A stretch of 64,000 nt of DNA from Hygrophila difformis (lineage: Eukaryota; Streptophyta; Magnoliopsida; Lamiales; Acanthaceae): the NCBI GenBank assembly GCA_030278955.1, contig JAOANR010000004.1, forward strand, positions 12,822,428-12,886,427. The letters run 5' to 3'. Below the pieces are notes generated by a model. That model was not told the DNA's origin. It did not search any database and saw only the letters and a program-made list of their open reading frames with translations. Position numbers and translations under genes: made by a program. This document shows positions 44,360 to 57,528 of the stretch, piece after piece; position 1 is the first letter of the stretch, and each line of letters opens with the position of its first letter.

Positions 44360-44845
44360 ATGTCATCGACTGCTGTCCGGTTCCCCTGCGCGGATTACTC
44401 GATCAAGGCGGCTTCATTGCCTCGGCCAAAATTATGCGGCAACTCAACCCAAAACGGCAGCAGTTTGGGATCGTTGAGGGGCGGCGTTTCGAAAGTGATT
44501 GGTCTCAATTACTCGTGTTCCTTGTTGAGAGTTGTATCTGCCGCGATGGCAGTGGTGTACAAAGTGAAACTGATCGGTCCGGAAGGCGAGGAGCAGGAGA
44601 TCGAGGCTCCTGATGACCAATGCATACTCGACTCGGCAGAGAGCGCGGGGCTCGACCTGCCGTACTCGTGCCGGGCTGGCACCTGCTCTACCTGTGCAGG
44701 GCATTTGGCCGTGGGGACGGTGGACCAGTCGGAGGGAACGTTCCTTACGGAGGAGCAAATGGAGAAGGGGTATGTCCTGACCTGCGTTTCGTACCCGAAA
44801 TCGGATTGTGTGATTTATACTCACAAGGAAGAAGAGCTCCATTGA
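44360..44845 (+). CDS. Plant-type [2Fe-2S] ferredoxin, non-photosynthetic (FD3-like)
   Basis: A single-exon frame of 161 residues. Residues 1 to about 62 form a Ser-rich, basic plastid transit peptide ([16 protein letters not shown]); the mature protein begins near [15 protein letters not shown]. The cluster ligands are Cys104, Cys109, Cys112 and Cys142 (CRAGTCSTC, then LTC), the exact CX4CX2CX29C pattern of plant ferredoxins. VYKVKLIGP and the ending [13 protein letters not shown] resemble root-type FD3 rather than leaf ferredoxins, suggesting a role in electron supply to nitrite or sulphite reductase and other enzymes in non-green plastids. A second in-frame Met at 44546 would remove the transit peptide, so the first ATG is chosen. 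Intact and probably expressed. Confidence 0.93.
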   Translation: MSSTAVRFPCADYSIKAASLPRPKLCGNSTQNGSSLGSLRGGVSKVIGLNYSCSLLRVVSAAMAVVYKVKLIGPEGEEQEIEAPDDQCILDSAESAGLDLPYSCRAGTCSTCAGHLAVGTVDQSEGTFLTEEQMEKGYVLTCVSYPKSDCVIYTHKEEELH

Positions 44846-45284
44846 TCAGTAGTCACTGGAGGCTGACTGGTGTTTATATACTACATACTATGTTTTTGAT
44901 GAGAATAGGCTTCATCTGCACTTTGTAGTACTACTAGTGTATGGGTGTGCATTATTAGTTACTTGTCTTAGTGTTGCTTTTCTAATTGATGCTAAAGTTT
45001 CTCCTTGTGTGGTTCGGTTCCTCTTCGTTTGGAAAGCTCATTATTTTTGTTTTGTTTTGTTAAGTTAGGGATGTTTGGGACCCACTCTCCCAAACACCTC
45101 GTCGTATCGGTAAGTGAGAATATCCCATTATTCTTACTACTTTGCACCTTCCTTTCATAGTTGTATGGTTGGGAGTAGGGGATTCGACCACTAGGGTAAC
45201 TCTTCATCTCCCATTAAGGTCTCATTTGGTTTGTCGGAATATTTTAATAGGATTTGGAAAAGATTTACATTTATTAATTTATAT
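44846..45284. other. Ferredoxin 3' flank
   Basis: 3' UTR and intergenic sequence without another gene. Confidence 0.5.
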
Positions 45285-46003
45285 ATTTTTTCGAAAGAGT
45301 GGAGGGCCGAAGCCATTTATTCCAAAAACTGTTGTGCGTAACACAAGCCAATTACATCATTTTGAAGCAAACTAAGGATACGATCTGGGGGCCTAGATGA
45401 ATGCTCAAAATCTAAAGAAGGGAAATGACCCTTAACAAATGCATCAGCTACTTCATTACACACTCTCGGAATAGCTTGAAATTTAACCTTCCATTTCCAG
45501 TGTTTTATGTCAAGGATCTGAGCAAGGACTCTTGATTTCCAGTGTTTCATGTCATGGATCTGAGCAATGACTCTTGTATGTAGACAGAAAAGGAAGCTCC
45601 TAATCTCCTTATTATCAGATTCAACAATGAGCATTTGAATACCATTTTCCCATGCTAACTAAAGACACAGAAGAATGTCATGTGCTTCTGTATTAGCTGT
45701 GCTCATACTTGGGTACTTAGCTCGAACTCCTCCAAGCCATCGACCTTTAGAGTCATGAAGAATCCCGCCACCCCTACAGGCAAATTAAATTTTGAACGAT
45801 GACCATCGCTATTAGCTTTAAACGAGCCTTCATGAGGCTTCTGCCATCTCACCATTCTAGTAGTCCAACAATTTGCACATGCTTTCCTTAATGTTTGTTG
45901 GCTTGATAAAAAAACTCATTTGATGCTCTACGAATTGTCCAGTGTAAGGACTTCCATGGTGTGAATTCTTCCTCATGTAGCTCCTTGCATCTATTTTTCC
46001 AAA
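45285..46003 (-). pseudogene. LINE 3' remnant (RNase H), cut by Helitron
   Basis: On the minus strand the piece resembles the 3' part of the L1-type LINE at 26828: both end in GGCTTCGGCC/GGCTTCAGCC next to a T-run (A tail). Translation gives IVESDNKEIRSFLFCL and FQAIPRVCNEVADAFVKGHFP, matching the RNase H C-terminus. A direct duplication of about 55 bases (around TTTCCAGTGTTTYATGTCA, 45496-45575) inserts extra residues. Upstream parts (45640-45900) have stops. The remnant is interrupted at 46003 by the Helitron end. Confidence 0.75.
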
Positions 46004-48300
46004 CTAGCAAGTAACCCGTCGAGACTTTACGGGCATATTTATTTATTTTATATAATATTTATATTTATATTATATAAATTAATAATAAATTTTATTTTGA
46101 GTAATGAAAAATATGTAATGATTTTATATAGATTTGAAACATGAGTATATGATAATATAATTCAATTATTTTTAAAACTAACAAAGAAATTATATTATAC
46201 CATCTTCTTTAGCGTCTGTGGCTTGTCCGGTACAAACCTAACATATCAATAAAAATAATTATTAAAATAATATTTTTATTTAATTTGAAATTTAAATTAA
46301 AATAAAATAAAATTTAAATATAAGTATTAAGCATAATATGAAAAATTCCCCTGCAATTTGCTGAAAATTTCATTGTTGAAAATCTTATTGGTAAGGGCTA
46401 CTATAACACTATCCTTAAAAATGTTTGTATTATAAGTGGTGCAGTTTATATTTGTATATGTACTATAAAAAATGCCGTTATAGGATCACCATTAGAGTTT
46501 ATAAGAATATCAACTGGAAATGTCACAACTGATTGTACATCTCCAAATTCAATAACAGCTTTACCATCACCTACATCAAGTATTAATTTTGTAAATTTTT
46601 TGTCATATATAAATTTCATTGTAAATATTTCTTGTGTTATGTTGAGTTAATCATTCTTAATTGTATGTTAATACTTTAAGTCATATCTTCTAGTGACACG
46701 AAATATTTCAACATAACTGTTAATGGATAAAAATTTATTTTGGAAGATAAAGTCCAACATTCTTTAAAGATTGACATTGACTTTTGTTTATAATCATAGC
46801 AAAACAAACCGCGAGTGATAAATTTCTCATTTGAAATCAAATGGGGAATTTGATTAAATCAGATAGGCTCATATTTATTCTACCAATCAAGAATTTTCTA
46901 TTTTCATGGTTTCTCGAAAATTAATTTAACCTCAATTATATGGCTCTGCATCTTAGTTACGATTAACCTACTTACATTGCATAATTTATTTAATGGATCT
47001 ATATTACTAAGATGCATGACTATGCAACACTCATTCAACTATATTTTTCGGTAATCCAGAACAATTGATTGTGTTTAGATATTCCAGTGAAAATAATTCA
47101 TTGGCTTTACTTATACTTTCATCATCTTGATAAATATTGTTAGAACTGATATATATATATACATTTTCATTTGTAGATATATGTTCCATGATATAATCAT
47201 TGATCGTATGAGAAATCATTGGTATTGGTTAGTATAATATAATCTTTAAAAATATCTGGATTTGAAATGGTGCAGTTCATATTTGCATCAGTACTCTGAA
47301 CAAATACCGCTATATGATCTTCCGTATATTTTATAAAATTATCATCTGGAAATGTCACATCTAATTGTACATGTCCAAGATCAATACCAGCTTTACAAAT
47401 TACCATCGCGTATATGAAATATTCATTGTGCAAATGAGTTTTTTTTTTTAAATAGTCATAGTAAAATAACTGTGAGATGGGAATTTTTTTCCTCTGAAAT
47501 CAAATGGAGAATTTGGTTAATTCAAACTGCCTCAAAATTATTCTACCAATTAAGAATTTTTATCCCAAATAATGAGTTTTGTTTTATTCAGAAGAGAGGA
47601 TAAGTAATTTCATGGGGTAAGTTTTTTGCAGGTAGAATTCTCGTCACAATCTAGTTGAATACTAAATTTAGAATATCCAGTCCACTGGATACTATTCCTG
47701 TGGATGCTACAGGCAGCACCATATCACATCTTCCACGAAGGGCTATACATAACGTTTTCTAGATAAATTATTGATAAATATTTTATCATTTCCACCACGT
47801 AAAGAAAAAATATCAAACATCATCACTATCAACTAATACATTATTTTACTATAAACATTATTACGTTCATCAGTCAAGAAAGATAATAGCTTAGCATGAC
47901 CCGCCTTCATATCTTCCTTATTATAATATGTATGTTCTAGTATTAATAGATTATATGTTTCAGACGTTAAGTATCGGCATTCCTGAGAAAATTTTCAAAC
48001 TTATATAATTTGCAGCAGTTAGCCTTTCAATTCCTAATAAAGCTATATTTATATTTGTTATTCCGTAAATTACAAATCTGTTAAAATATAAACTAATGAA
48101 TTATTTATTAAAAATAGATAAAAGATAAAATTTTTCTTTATTTACAGATGGATCAATTCGCACTCACAATAACTCTTTATACATTAGATTCTTTTATTTA
48201 TAATATGCTTTATGAAAATAATTAATTTACTTTAAACTAATTATCCAAAGAATATGAATCACATTTCTCTTAATAATTATACTCGTTTTGAATTATTTTT
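46004..48300 (-). mobile_element. Degenerate Helitron (copy B)
   Basis: The 3' terminus on the minus strand is CTAG (46007-46004) followed by T, preceded by a hairpin with arms CCCGT/ACGGG (46015-46019, 46029-46033). The element is a reverse-complement relative of 1180-4069, including the stretch around 47950-48200 that matches 1330-1600. The 5' end is not resolved; similarity ends near 48300. It inserted between A and T within a LINE remnant, as Helitrons do. Confidence 0.8.
46340..47433 (-). pseudogene. Helitron helicase remnant (copy B)
   Basis: The best segment (47433-47197) reads IDLGHVQLDVTFPDDNFIKY, then a VFVQSTDANMNCTISN region and YIILTNTNDFSYDQ, the motif IV-V part of the Helitron Pif1-like helicase. 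It continues across a stop to ISHTINDYIMEHISTNENVYI. Farther along (46900-46660) there are C-terminal fragments around NKSQ/LVV-like positions and a second partial copy of the VQLDVT region (46590-46480). It has multiple stops and shifts. Confidence 0.75.
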
Positions 48301-48619
48301 AGAGATAATAATTTTTTAGGCCATCAGAATGATCAATTTTTAGATTTTAGCTATTAATTTTTCATTTATAATTTTGGGCCACTATAAGGCTGTCAAACCC
48401 ACAAATAGGGCCAAAGCGGACCACATGTTGTTCAAATCGCCTCATTATGGTCCAAAAATGTAAATCACATCCCTCTTGTAGCCTATTTAAGTTTTTTATT
48501 TTATTATTTTTTATGTAACTAAAATAAATAATATTAATTCCATCCCATGATTTATGTCTTGCTTTTCTTTTTTGACATTTCGAATAAAAAAAATAACCAG
48601 TTAATAACAATGTGTCAAA

Positions 48620-49170
48620 CTATATCTTGATTCCATATAAATTAAAAATTTCATATCTTTTTAAAACTGAAAATTATGTGAATAAAACAATGAAAAATCT
48701 AAAATAAATATAAAAATAAATAATGCAAAAATCTAAAATAATAATACAATGCCAAAGTCTAAAATAAATAAATAAATAAACGCAAAATTAAAATTTAAAA
48801 TCTTTTAAAAGCTAAAAATTGTAGGAATTTCATATACGTTAGAAATTTTATATCTTTTAAAAACTGAAAATTGTGTAAAAATAAAAATTGTTGGACTAAA
48901 AAGTGCAAAAATCAAATATAAATAAATAAAAAACCAAAATCTAATTAAATAAATGCAAATATAAAAAATTTCAAATTTCAAATCTTTTAAAATTGGTAAT
49001 TATGGGAATTCCATATAAATTGAAAATTTCATATCTTTTTAAAAATGGAAATGAGGATTTTCATATCCAAATCAATAAATATTTTGACATAAATAAATAG
49101 TAAATAAATAACAAATACAAAAATCTAAATTTAATTAATAGAAAATGCAAAAATCTAAGAAAATTGGAAA
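48620..49170. repeat. AT-rich degenerate tandem repeat
   Basis: Three to four diverged copies of a 150-200 base unit containing AAAATTTCATATCTTTTAAAA, CTGAAAATTRTGTGAA and GCAAAAATCTAAAATAAATA. No coding capacity. Confidence 0.6.
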
Positions 49171-49585
49171 TTTAGAATGGAGACACCACATTAAATGTTG
49201 ACTTAGTTGACCACTAATGATATTAATAATATATAGATTAGCCAACATGCAATACCAAACTGAGTAGCTACCTTTTCACCAACTTTGATAAAGGCCATGG
49301 AAAGTATCCACTCATGAACATTTGAATTCCTTTATTTATTTTAATTTTATAGGTATTGGATTCTTTTACTTTTTATTTATTTATTTTTTATTTTAAAAAA
49401 AACATCGACACCTATGTGTCAGCAAAGATGTGTGGCAAGCTATACAAATTACAACATTGACACCTATTTGTGGAGGATTCTTTTACTTGTTTGATATATA
49501 TACCAATTCCAAATAAGAATATGAGAAATCTCATTTATCAAAGGATTATTAATGTGTAAAATTAATATTTTCCTAATTAATTATA
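49171..49585. other. Intergenic, no gene seen
   Basis: AT-rich with a short near-duplicate of ACATYGACACCTATKTGT (49404 and 49455). Confidence 0.45.
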
Positions 49586-49847
49586 CTTCCTCTGTCTCAT
49601 TATTTTTATCACAGAGGCCTCCGAACTTATGCTGATACACATTTTTAACGATTAATAACTTAAATTGTGTATAAGGAAAATTATAAAAAAAAAAATAATT
49701 GTCTAAAACTACAAGATTATACAAATCTAACAAGATCTCACTTAACTATGTTATTTCTTACATAGCTATGATTAAAATTCGAATCAAAGTTAAACACTGA
49801 ATAGTGACAAAAACTCATCTGTAACAAAAATTGTGAGAAGGAGGTAG
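49586..49847. mobile_element. Stowaway-like MITE
   Basis: CTTCCTCTGTCTCATTATT to AATTGTGAGAAGGAGGTAG with TA at 49584-49585 and 49848-49849; shared interior (AGATTATACAAATCTAACAAG). Confidence 0.85.
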
Positions 49848-50071
49848 TATTATTTTATACTTTTTATTTTTTATTTATATTATATTATAATTATTTAATT
49901 TAATTATATTTTATTTATTTATTTATAATAATTTAATTTAATTTAATTATTTTAAAATTTTAAAATTTTTATATCATTAATTTTTATTTTACAGTACCTT
50001 TTTAATTGAATGGACATTATAATATGGTGTATTAAGAAGAATTTTGAAACATCAGAGAGTGGTAAATTTAA

Positions 50072-50110
50072 TCTATCTATATAATAAATCCTAAATACTT
50101 TTTGGCATGT
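50072..50110 (+). mobile_element. Helitron 5'-end-like sequence
   Basis: TCTATCTATATAATAAATCC preceded by A resembles the 5' terminus of many plant Helitrons. Which 3' end it belongs to (58706 in the same orientation is one candidate) cannot be settled here. Confidence 0.35.
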
Positions 50111-50629
50111 GCAGACTCTTTTGTCCTTATTAAATTTAATTCATCATTCTTAATTTTAAAGGGTCAATCAGTCATTATATGCTCATTTATAGATCAACGG
50201 TTCTTAAGTTTACACGTAATCTGCTGACTAATTCCGCGTCATCGGACACATCGTCAAAACCTATATTTAGAAAATAAATCTATGTATTAATAATATAACA
50301 AAATCTTGAGAAAATCTTCCTATATATCTTAAAAAGATATAATTGATTATATATATATAAATTATTTGATTATATACATAATATTTTTAAAAATATTAAT
50401 ACTATAATATTATTAAATAAATTTAATCAAATTACAAATTTATGTCTAAAAGATATATAATTATATATCAATATAAGGAATATAATAACTATATTTTAAA
50501 TAAAAATATTTCATTAAAAATATGGTGTAAACATTAAATTGACCCTAAAAATATTGATTAAAGTAAAATGACTAATAACTTACAAACTTTTTTACCATTC
50601 TAAACAAATTCTACATATACTAGATTCTT

Positions 50630-51226
50630 TCGCCCACTACGCACGAATGTTAAACTAATATGACAATATAAAATGAGAATATAGTGTTTTTTTTGAATTA
50701 CATGATATTCAAAATCTTTTGCTTAAATATTTGTTGAAATGCATGCAACGAAAAATTAAAAGAAAAAATAAAAGAGATAATAAAATGAATGAAGGAAATT
50801 CAAACCCATGTAGAAATAATATAAAATAAATTATTTTTACTGTTAAAAAATTATATATATATAGTTTTCTTTCATATCTAAAATGATGAGAGCAAGTGGA
50901 AAATAAATACCCCTTAACTATTCAAAATTAGAAAAAATTAATCCATCCGTCCCACTAATTCTGTCTCACTTTTCTTTTTGGTCCGTCCCACTACAATTGT
51001 CACATTTTACTTTTTTTAAATAAACTTACTCCATAAACATCAATTAAAACATCGCATCAACTTATTACTTCGCTTTATCACAATAACCTATTATACCTAA
51101 AATACCGTGTCCAGAAATTTTGGACAGTGTTACCGGAACCGATTGAGTATATTTTGCATTATTAAGGTTCTAAAAAAATATTAGTTTTACTCCCTAATAT
51201 GTTGTACATTTTCACTATTATCCCTA
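50630..51226 (-). mobile_element. Helitron-like 3' end, left inverted arm
   Basis: On the minus strand this ends CGTGCGTAGTGGGCGAAAGAATCTAG followed by T. It is about 90% identical in reverse complement to 58117-58706. It contains a mariner-like CATCCGTCCCACTAATTCTG stretch. Confidence 0.6.
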
Positions 51227-51330
51227 AAAAAAATTTTAAAAAAATATTATTTATACCTTTTTGTTATCTTTTCATCATTTAAAACTTATATTTTATTATG
51301 TAATGTATTTTAAATTTTTGTTGTGATTAA

Positions 51331-51498
51331 GTGGGTGTTTGGATGTGCGATATGAAATAGATTATCTGATTATTGCGTTTTCAAAATGCAAATAATCAGG
51401 TTTGCAACACTATTTTTTAGCGGTTAAACTAATTATTTGCGTTTTGAAAATGAAATAATCAGATAATCTATTTTCCTACAGCTTATCCAAACACCCAC
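51331..51498. mobile_element. Short PIF/Harbinger-like MITE
   Basis: A perfect 14-bp inverted repeat GTGGGTGTTTGGAT/ATCCAAACACCCAC with TAA on both sides (51328-51330, 51499-51501). 168 bp, related in its interior to 3506-3897. Confidence 0.88.
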
Positions 51499-51501
51499 TA
51501 A

Positions 51502-51972
51502 TTTTTATGGACTAATCCATAATTTTATAAAATAAAATTTAATTATAATTAAGTTTTGATTATATGTTAATTTTTAAATATTATTTTTGTCCGTAATATC
51601 TTCTCAAAAAAATTTTCCATATTGATTATGAAAAAATTTGGTAGTTAATATTTTCATTTAATTTAATTAAATTTTTATTATTTTTTAATTCATTATTATT
51701 ATAAACCTTAAAATCAAATTTATACTCCGATACCAAGTTTTTTGGGGCATGTTAGGCACAATGTATAGTATTAAGATGTATTGTATTATTTAATGCAGAT
51801 GTATTGTACTATGATGTATTGTATTAAATGAATGTTATACAGTGTTTGGTGGCACACTGTATTATAATTATACAGTGTTTGATGCTAATATATTGTATTG
51901 TACTTGTATTTATTTTTATGGTATTATTGAATAGTTTAAATTATTTAAATTTTGCAATGTTTATATTTTCAA
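51502..51972. other. AT-rich flank of LINE copy 2
   Basis: No gene. ATGTATTGTATTA-type sequence recurs at 51774-51900, a short degenerate repeat, possibly part of an unrecognised transposon into which the LINE jumped. Confidence 0.45.
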
Positions 51973-52051
51973 ATATTTATGATTCATTTTTATGTATGCA
52001 AATGGCAAATTTAATTGTATAATAAAATTAAGTATCTAGTATAAAACCTCT

Positions 52052-53257
52052 ATGGAAATAGATCCCGAATCTGTCTCGCCATCCCCTCCTATCAACTCGC
52101 CGTCGGAGCCGCCGGACCCCGGCGCTATACCTGCCCGCCCTAAACCTTCGTTTAGGGATATAACGTTTGGAAAGGTAACTGTTTCTCAGCGAGATGAAAG
52201 ACCACTGATGGAACTTACGCATGTTGGGCTTGTGGATGGGAATCTGCTTCTTCCCGAAGTAGTTTTCTCGTCAGATGCAATGGAACGCTTGTGCCTCCCT
52301 TTCAAAGATGCACTGGTTGTGAAAGTGATGGGAAAGAGATTTGGCCTGCCTTTGTTAAAGGAAAAACTGACTCGGATCTGGAAACCGAAAGGATTCTTTG
52401 ATCTATTGGATGTAGATAGAGGATATTTCCTTGCTCAATTTGATACTCCGGAAGACAGAGATAGGGCTTTATTTGGTGGACCATGGTCCGTCTTTGATCA
52501 CCATGTTGCGGTGATTCCATGGACGACAGAATTTTTGAACCCGGAGAAAGATGTAACGAAGACTTCGGTATGGGTACGATTTCCAGGCCTTAGTCCGGTA
52601 TTCTACAAGGAAGATGCCTTGGAGATTATTGCTAGCCGAGTAGGGAAGCCGCTCAAGTATGATATCAATACGAAGGACCTGCAAAGGGGGAGATTCGCCC
52701 GAGTTTGCGTGGAGATAGATCTTTCTTCGCCTGTGATAGGTAAGGTGAGGGTCAATGGTAATTGGCAATTGGTATCCTACGAAGGCCTCCACAATATATG
52801 CACTAGATGTGGGCGTGTTTGTTTTGGACGTGAGGATTGTTGCCAGGCGACAGGAAAATCTGTTGAGGAAACCCTCCATGCAGAGCAAGATCCTACTGAG
52901 GAACCTCCGGTGGTGAATGAGTCTCCTCCGGTGGTGAATGAGTCTCCGGTGGCGGCAGAGAGGACCAGCAAGACGGTTGAACCCCAGCTTGATCGTGGGA
53001 GCCAGAAATCACGCTCTGGGAAGGAAAATATCCCGACAAATAAGGGGTGTGATCCACCTTCCACTACTGCAGCAAAGAATGCGCAAGTTTCCAAAAATAT
53101 GGTTTCTATCCCTAAACAGTCAGTGGAGACGCATGGAGAATGGGTGACGGTTACGCGGCCACCCCGCCCTCCTCGTCGGATACCGGCTAAAGGGGAAGGG
53201 ACTCCGTTGACGAATATCTCCAACATTCCTCATCAGAATCGTCCCCCTGGAATTTAA
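52052..53257 (+). CDS. LINE ORF1 (DUF4283 protein)
   Basis: 401 residues, intact. The DUF4283 region (about residues 60-230) includes VVKVMGKRFGLPLLKEKLTR and LFGGPWSVFDHHVAVIPW, followed by SVWVRFPGLSPVFYKE. The zinc knuckle is altered: CTRCGRVCFGREDC has Phe where CCHC knuckles have His, so metal binding is doubtful. The tail has a 24-base tandem repeat coding PPVVNESPPVVNESP and a Ser/Pro-rich end. Confidence 0.85.
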   Translation: MEIDPESVSPSPPINSPSEPPDPGAIPARPKPSFRDITFGKVTVSQRDERPLMELTHVGLVDGNLLLPEVVFSSDAMERLCLPFKDALVVKVMGKRFGLPLLKEKLTRIWKPKGFFDLLDVDRGYFLAQFDTPEDRDRALFGGPWSVFDHHVAVIPWTTEFLNPEKDVTKTSVWVRFPGLSPVFYKEDALEIIASRVGKPLKYDINTKDLQRGRFARVCVEIDLSSPVIGKVRVNGNWQLVSYEGLHNICTRCGRVCFGREDCCQATGKSVEETLHAEQDPTEEPPVVNESPPVVNESPVAAERTSKTVEPQLDRGSQKSRSGKENIPTNKGCDPPSTTAAKNAQVSKNMVSIPKQSVETHGEWVTVTRPPRPPRRIPAKGEGTPLTNISNIPHQNRPPGI

Positions 53258-53473
53258 TGAGGGTCTAATTGATGCTTCGGGAAATTATAAGGGAAAGCGT
53301 CCTCGTCGTGCGCTAAATCCGGAATTGCAAGTCGGGGCTTCCACCTTGACAAATAAGTCCAGAACTGGGACTTCCTGCTCGAATTCTTTTGCAGCTTTGG
53401 CGGCTGAGAACTCGGCCATGGATCTTGGAGATGATAGTGCGGGGGGCTCGGAGAAAATTACCCCCGTTTCTCA

Positions 53474-56400
53474 ATGATAGTGTTCCGTGATTGGACAGTG
53501 CTAGCATGGAACGCGTGTGGCGCCATGCAAAAGCCTACTCAACGCCACATAATGGATATTTTGAAAACTACAAGCCTTCTGTTTGTTGCATATTGGAACC
53601 GCAAGGCCCGTTTGAGCGCCTCCGAGTTCCATTCTACCGATGGGATTATGAGCCTGTCCATGTCACTGAAAGTGTTGGCCGAGCAGGGGGTTTCTGGATT
53701 CTCAAGAGGATTGGCACCTCGTTCTCCATATCTGTAATTTCAGTGCATAACAGGTTGGTTACGTTTAAGGTTGGTCTGGGAGAAGTGTTTTGGCATTTCA
53801 CAGTTGTCTATGCTAACCCGGTTCTGACTGCTCGACATCAAGATTGGCAAGATATGAGAGAAGTCTCACTCTCAATTCAAGGGCCATGGATGGCAATAGG
53901 GGATTGGAATGAGGTCTTGAATTGTTCGGAGGTGTTGGGTATGCCTATATCCCCCCACCAATCGGATCAATTTAGGGAAATGCTAAGTGATTGTGGGCTG
54001 GAAACCGTCCATACTGTGGGGGACAAATTTACTTGGCAAAAAAACACGTCAGGTGGCCCCTTGGCTAGGAAGAGGTTGGATCGTGCTGTGGCCACGACCA
54101 GCTGGGCTCCAGCGTTTCCGGAAGCTGTGGTTGAGGTACTGCCACGACGCGGATCTGATCACAATGGTCTGCTTCTTCGATGTGCTGCCCCTCTTCGGCC
54201 ATCGGGTAGGAGGCCATTTCGGTGGGAGGCGATGTGGTCGCACCATCCGAACTATAAGCATGTAGTGGATGCAGCTTGGTGTATGGAAGGATCCTCTGTT
54301 GACAGACGGCTCCAGTCTGTTAAGGAAGCATCCATCTATTTCAATGAGCATCATTTTGGAAACCTTGCTAAACGGAAAAATAGTATCTTGAGAAGACTGC
54401 AGGGCGTTCGATCCTATTTAAATAGAGTGGATTCAGTACGACACCACTTGCTTGAAGCCGAGTTGATGAGGGAGTTGGACGATGTATTGAAACAGGAAGA
54501 GACTTTTTGGTTCCAAAAATCAAAAGACAAATGGCTGGTTCAGGGAGACCGGAACACTCGTTATTTTCAAACCCAAACCAAAATTCGAAGGCAGTGATCT
54601 AAAATTAGTGGACTGGAAGTTAATGGCAACTGGGTAACAGATGATGCTATACTGAAAACTCATGCAAGGTCACACTTTTGTCATATGTTTGGAGCCACAA
54701 TTCATTACTCTCCAAATCTGGTCCCCTTGGAGCCTCTTCAGCCACTGCCTTCGGTTGAAGGGCTTGATAGTGAGGTAACAATGGAGGAAGTGCAAGGTGC
54801 TGTTAAGGGCATGGCGTCTTTCTCAGCTCCAGGGTCGGATGGATTCTCTGCGGAATTCTACAAGTTTTATTGGTCATCGGTGGGATCCTCGGTATGGGAG
54901 TTTGTTCGCGAGGCTATGATAACAGGGACGTTCAACCCGGCTATTGCATCTACATTTATATGTTTGATTCCTAAGCTTGACATTCCTAAAGAAATTCGTC
55001 ACTTTCGACCGATCAGTTTATGCAATGTCACTTACAAGATTTTAACTAAGGTTATTGTCAACCGCTTGAGGCCGTTCTTGCAACAGTATATCGGACCATT
55101 CCAGTCCGCTTTCTTGCCGGGGCGTGGAACTAATGGTAATGCTATAATTCTCCAAGAAACTATTACAGCCTTTCGGAATCGGAATAGAAGATCGGAAGAC
55201 TTTCTCTTGAAAGTTGATTTAGAAAAGGCATATGACAATATCTCTTGGGATTTTTTGGAAGTTTGTTTATCTGATATGAGGATCCCTACCAACCTGTGTC
55301 GTATCATTATGTATTGTGTTCGTTCTCCCGCTTATGCCATTCTTTGGAATGGCTCCGCTCTTCCACAATTTACGCCGGCCAAGGGACTACGGCAAGGTGA
55401 TCCTTTATCACCTTACCTCTTTATAATTGTTATGGAAAAATTATCAAAGTCCATGCTTAAATGTGTTGAGCAAGGCTCTTGGCAGCCTATCAAGTTAGCC
55501 CGGAACGCCCCCCCATTGTCGCATTTAATGTTTGCCGATGACCTTCTTCTATTCTCTAAGGCAAGCATAGCTAGTGCACACTGTGTGGATGCTTTACTGA
55601 CCAGCTTCGCAGGATACTCAGGTCTTCGCATAAATGTTACTAAATCACTAGCCTATGCGTCTGCTGCTGTCACAGATACCACCAAATTGGAATTGACATC
55701 TTTGCTCAATGTTGGTTTCACGGATGATCTTGGGAAATACCTAGGGTTCCCATTATTTCATGGAGCAATGAAACAGTCACACTTTGAACCTCTTTTAGAG
55801 AAAATGTATAGCAGACTGGGGACGTGGAAGAGAGCTCTTCTCAATCGAGCAGGTCGTATCACATTGGCCCGAACTGTGCTTGCATCTATCCCATCTTATT
55901 TGATGCAGTTTTGTTGGTTTCCATCGACTACATGCGATAAAATTGACAAGTGCATCCGAGATTTTATTTGGAAAGATATTGGTGGTAAAGGTGTTTCACT
56001 TGTTAGCTGGGATAAGCTTACTCGACCTCGCAGTTATGGTGGCTTGAGTATCCGTCGTGCTCGTGACATGAACATAGCACTTCTTGGGAAACTTCTAACG
56101 GAGTTATTGCTAGGGACTACTAAACCATGGGCTATTCTGATGTTGAAAAAATATGGAGACACACTGAGTGCCAAGCCGGGGGCTTCTGTGGTTTATCGCT
56201 CAATTGTTAAGGTGGCTCATTTTCTTGTGGAAGGCTTCAAGTTGAAAATTGGAGATGGTGAAAGCAGCTTCTGGTCTAGCAGTTGGCTGCAGGGAGGAGC
56301 AATCGGGCCAAGGCTCGATTATGTTCACATATCAGACTCAGAATTGCGCATTAAGGATGTATTTCGGGATGGTGCCTGGCGCTGGAATGAACTATATACC

Positions 56401-57528
56401 ATGGTGCCGGATCATATAAGGAGAGAGGCTCAAGATTATGGACCTGTTGTGTGCCACGATGAAGCGAGGGACAAGCTGCGCTGGAGTCTGTCCATGACAG
56501 GTGCATACACAGTTCAATCAGGCTTTGCCTGGTTACTTCAGAGGCGACAGATTCATAGCGATCCTATGCGAGCTTGGGCGTGGAAGATTCGAGCACCCGA
56601 AAAGGTGCGTGTGTTTGCTTGGATGACTGCATGGAATGCGGTTCCCACTAATGAAATCCGCATGCAGCGAGGTGTTGCTAGCTCCGCTGCTTGCAACATA
56701 TGTGGTGAGCAGTCTGAGTCTCTCATGCATTTGCTATTTAATTGCTCATGGTCTAGAAAGGTATGGAGACAAGTGGGGGGCCTGCCATCGCACAAATGGA
56801 TTTCAAATTTCTCTGATGCTTCCTTATTCCTTAATCGATTTGGAAAAAGGTGGTCAGGTTGCCAATGGGCAACAATCTGGTGCATTTGGCTCGGTCAGAA
56901 TAACATGTGTTTTAAGAATGAATTGCCTAATGTAGATGCCGTGGTCCGCCGTGCTCGTTTCCTTGGATATGAGTTTGATCGAGTGTGTGGACGAGCTACT
57001 CGATCTAGAGACCTGCGCTTAGTTAACTGGAATCCAAAGGCTTATCATGGGATGATCCTCCATGTGGATGGGAGCTCTCTAGGGAATCCTGGCCGTGCTG
57101 GTTTTGGGGGGGTCATTCGAGACAGGGATGGCTGTTGGCTGGAAGGCTTCTCAGGCTCGATTGGCATTGCCCTAAATCTTGATGCTGAACTTCATGCTAT
57201 TTGGAATGGGCTAAAGCGGATTCATAATTTGGGCGTGGAATTCATTTGTTGCTATTCTGATTCTGAAGATGCCTTACGTCTCATTGAGCAGGATTTGAGC
57301 CCTGAACATAAGCACTTTGCTTTGGTTCGACATATTCGGGACATTCTTGTTATACATCCGGGCTACAAGTGGTTTCATATTCTTCGGGAGGGCAACTCTG
57401 TAGCTGATTCCTTGGCCAAGCGTGGCTCTCGGTCTATTGAGTTCTTTACGACTTGGGCGTTTCCGCCAGATGAAGCTCGGCCACTGCTATCTGCAGATAT
57501 GTCTGGGACATGGTTTCCCCGTTTCTAG
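53474..57528 (+). pseudogene. LINE ORF2: endonuclease, RT, RNase H
   Basis: Endonuclease begins LAWNACGAM; the frame shifts near 53563 and then runs through GPWMAIGDWNEVLN and RRGSDHNGLLL to an in-frame TGA at 54595-54597. The same frame continues with RT: APGSDGFSAEFYKFYW, FLPGRGTNGNAI, GLRQGDPLSPYLF and FADDLLLFSK (about 55530). A zf-RVT region (APEKVRVFAWMTAWNAVPT) and a complete RNase H (HVDGSSLGNPGRAGFGG, LDAELHAI, YSDSED, SVADSLAKRG) follow, ending in GTWFPRF. Only two lesions separate it from an open frame. The RNase H end resembles the fragment at 4520-4790. Confidence 0.9.
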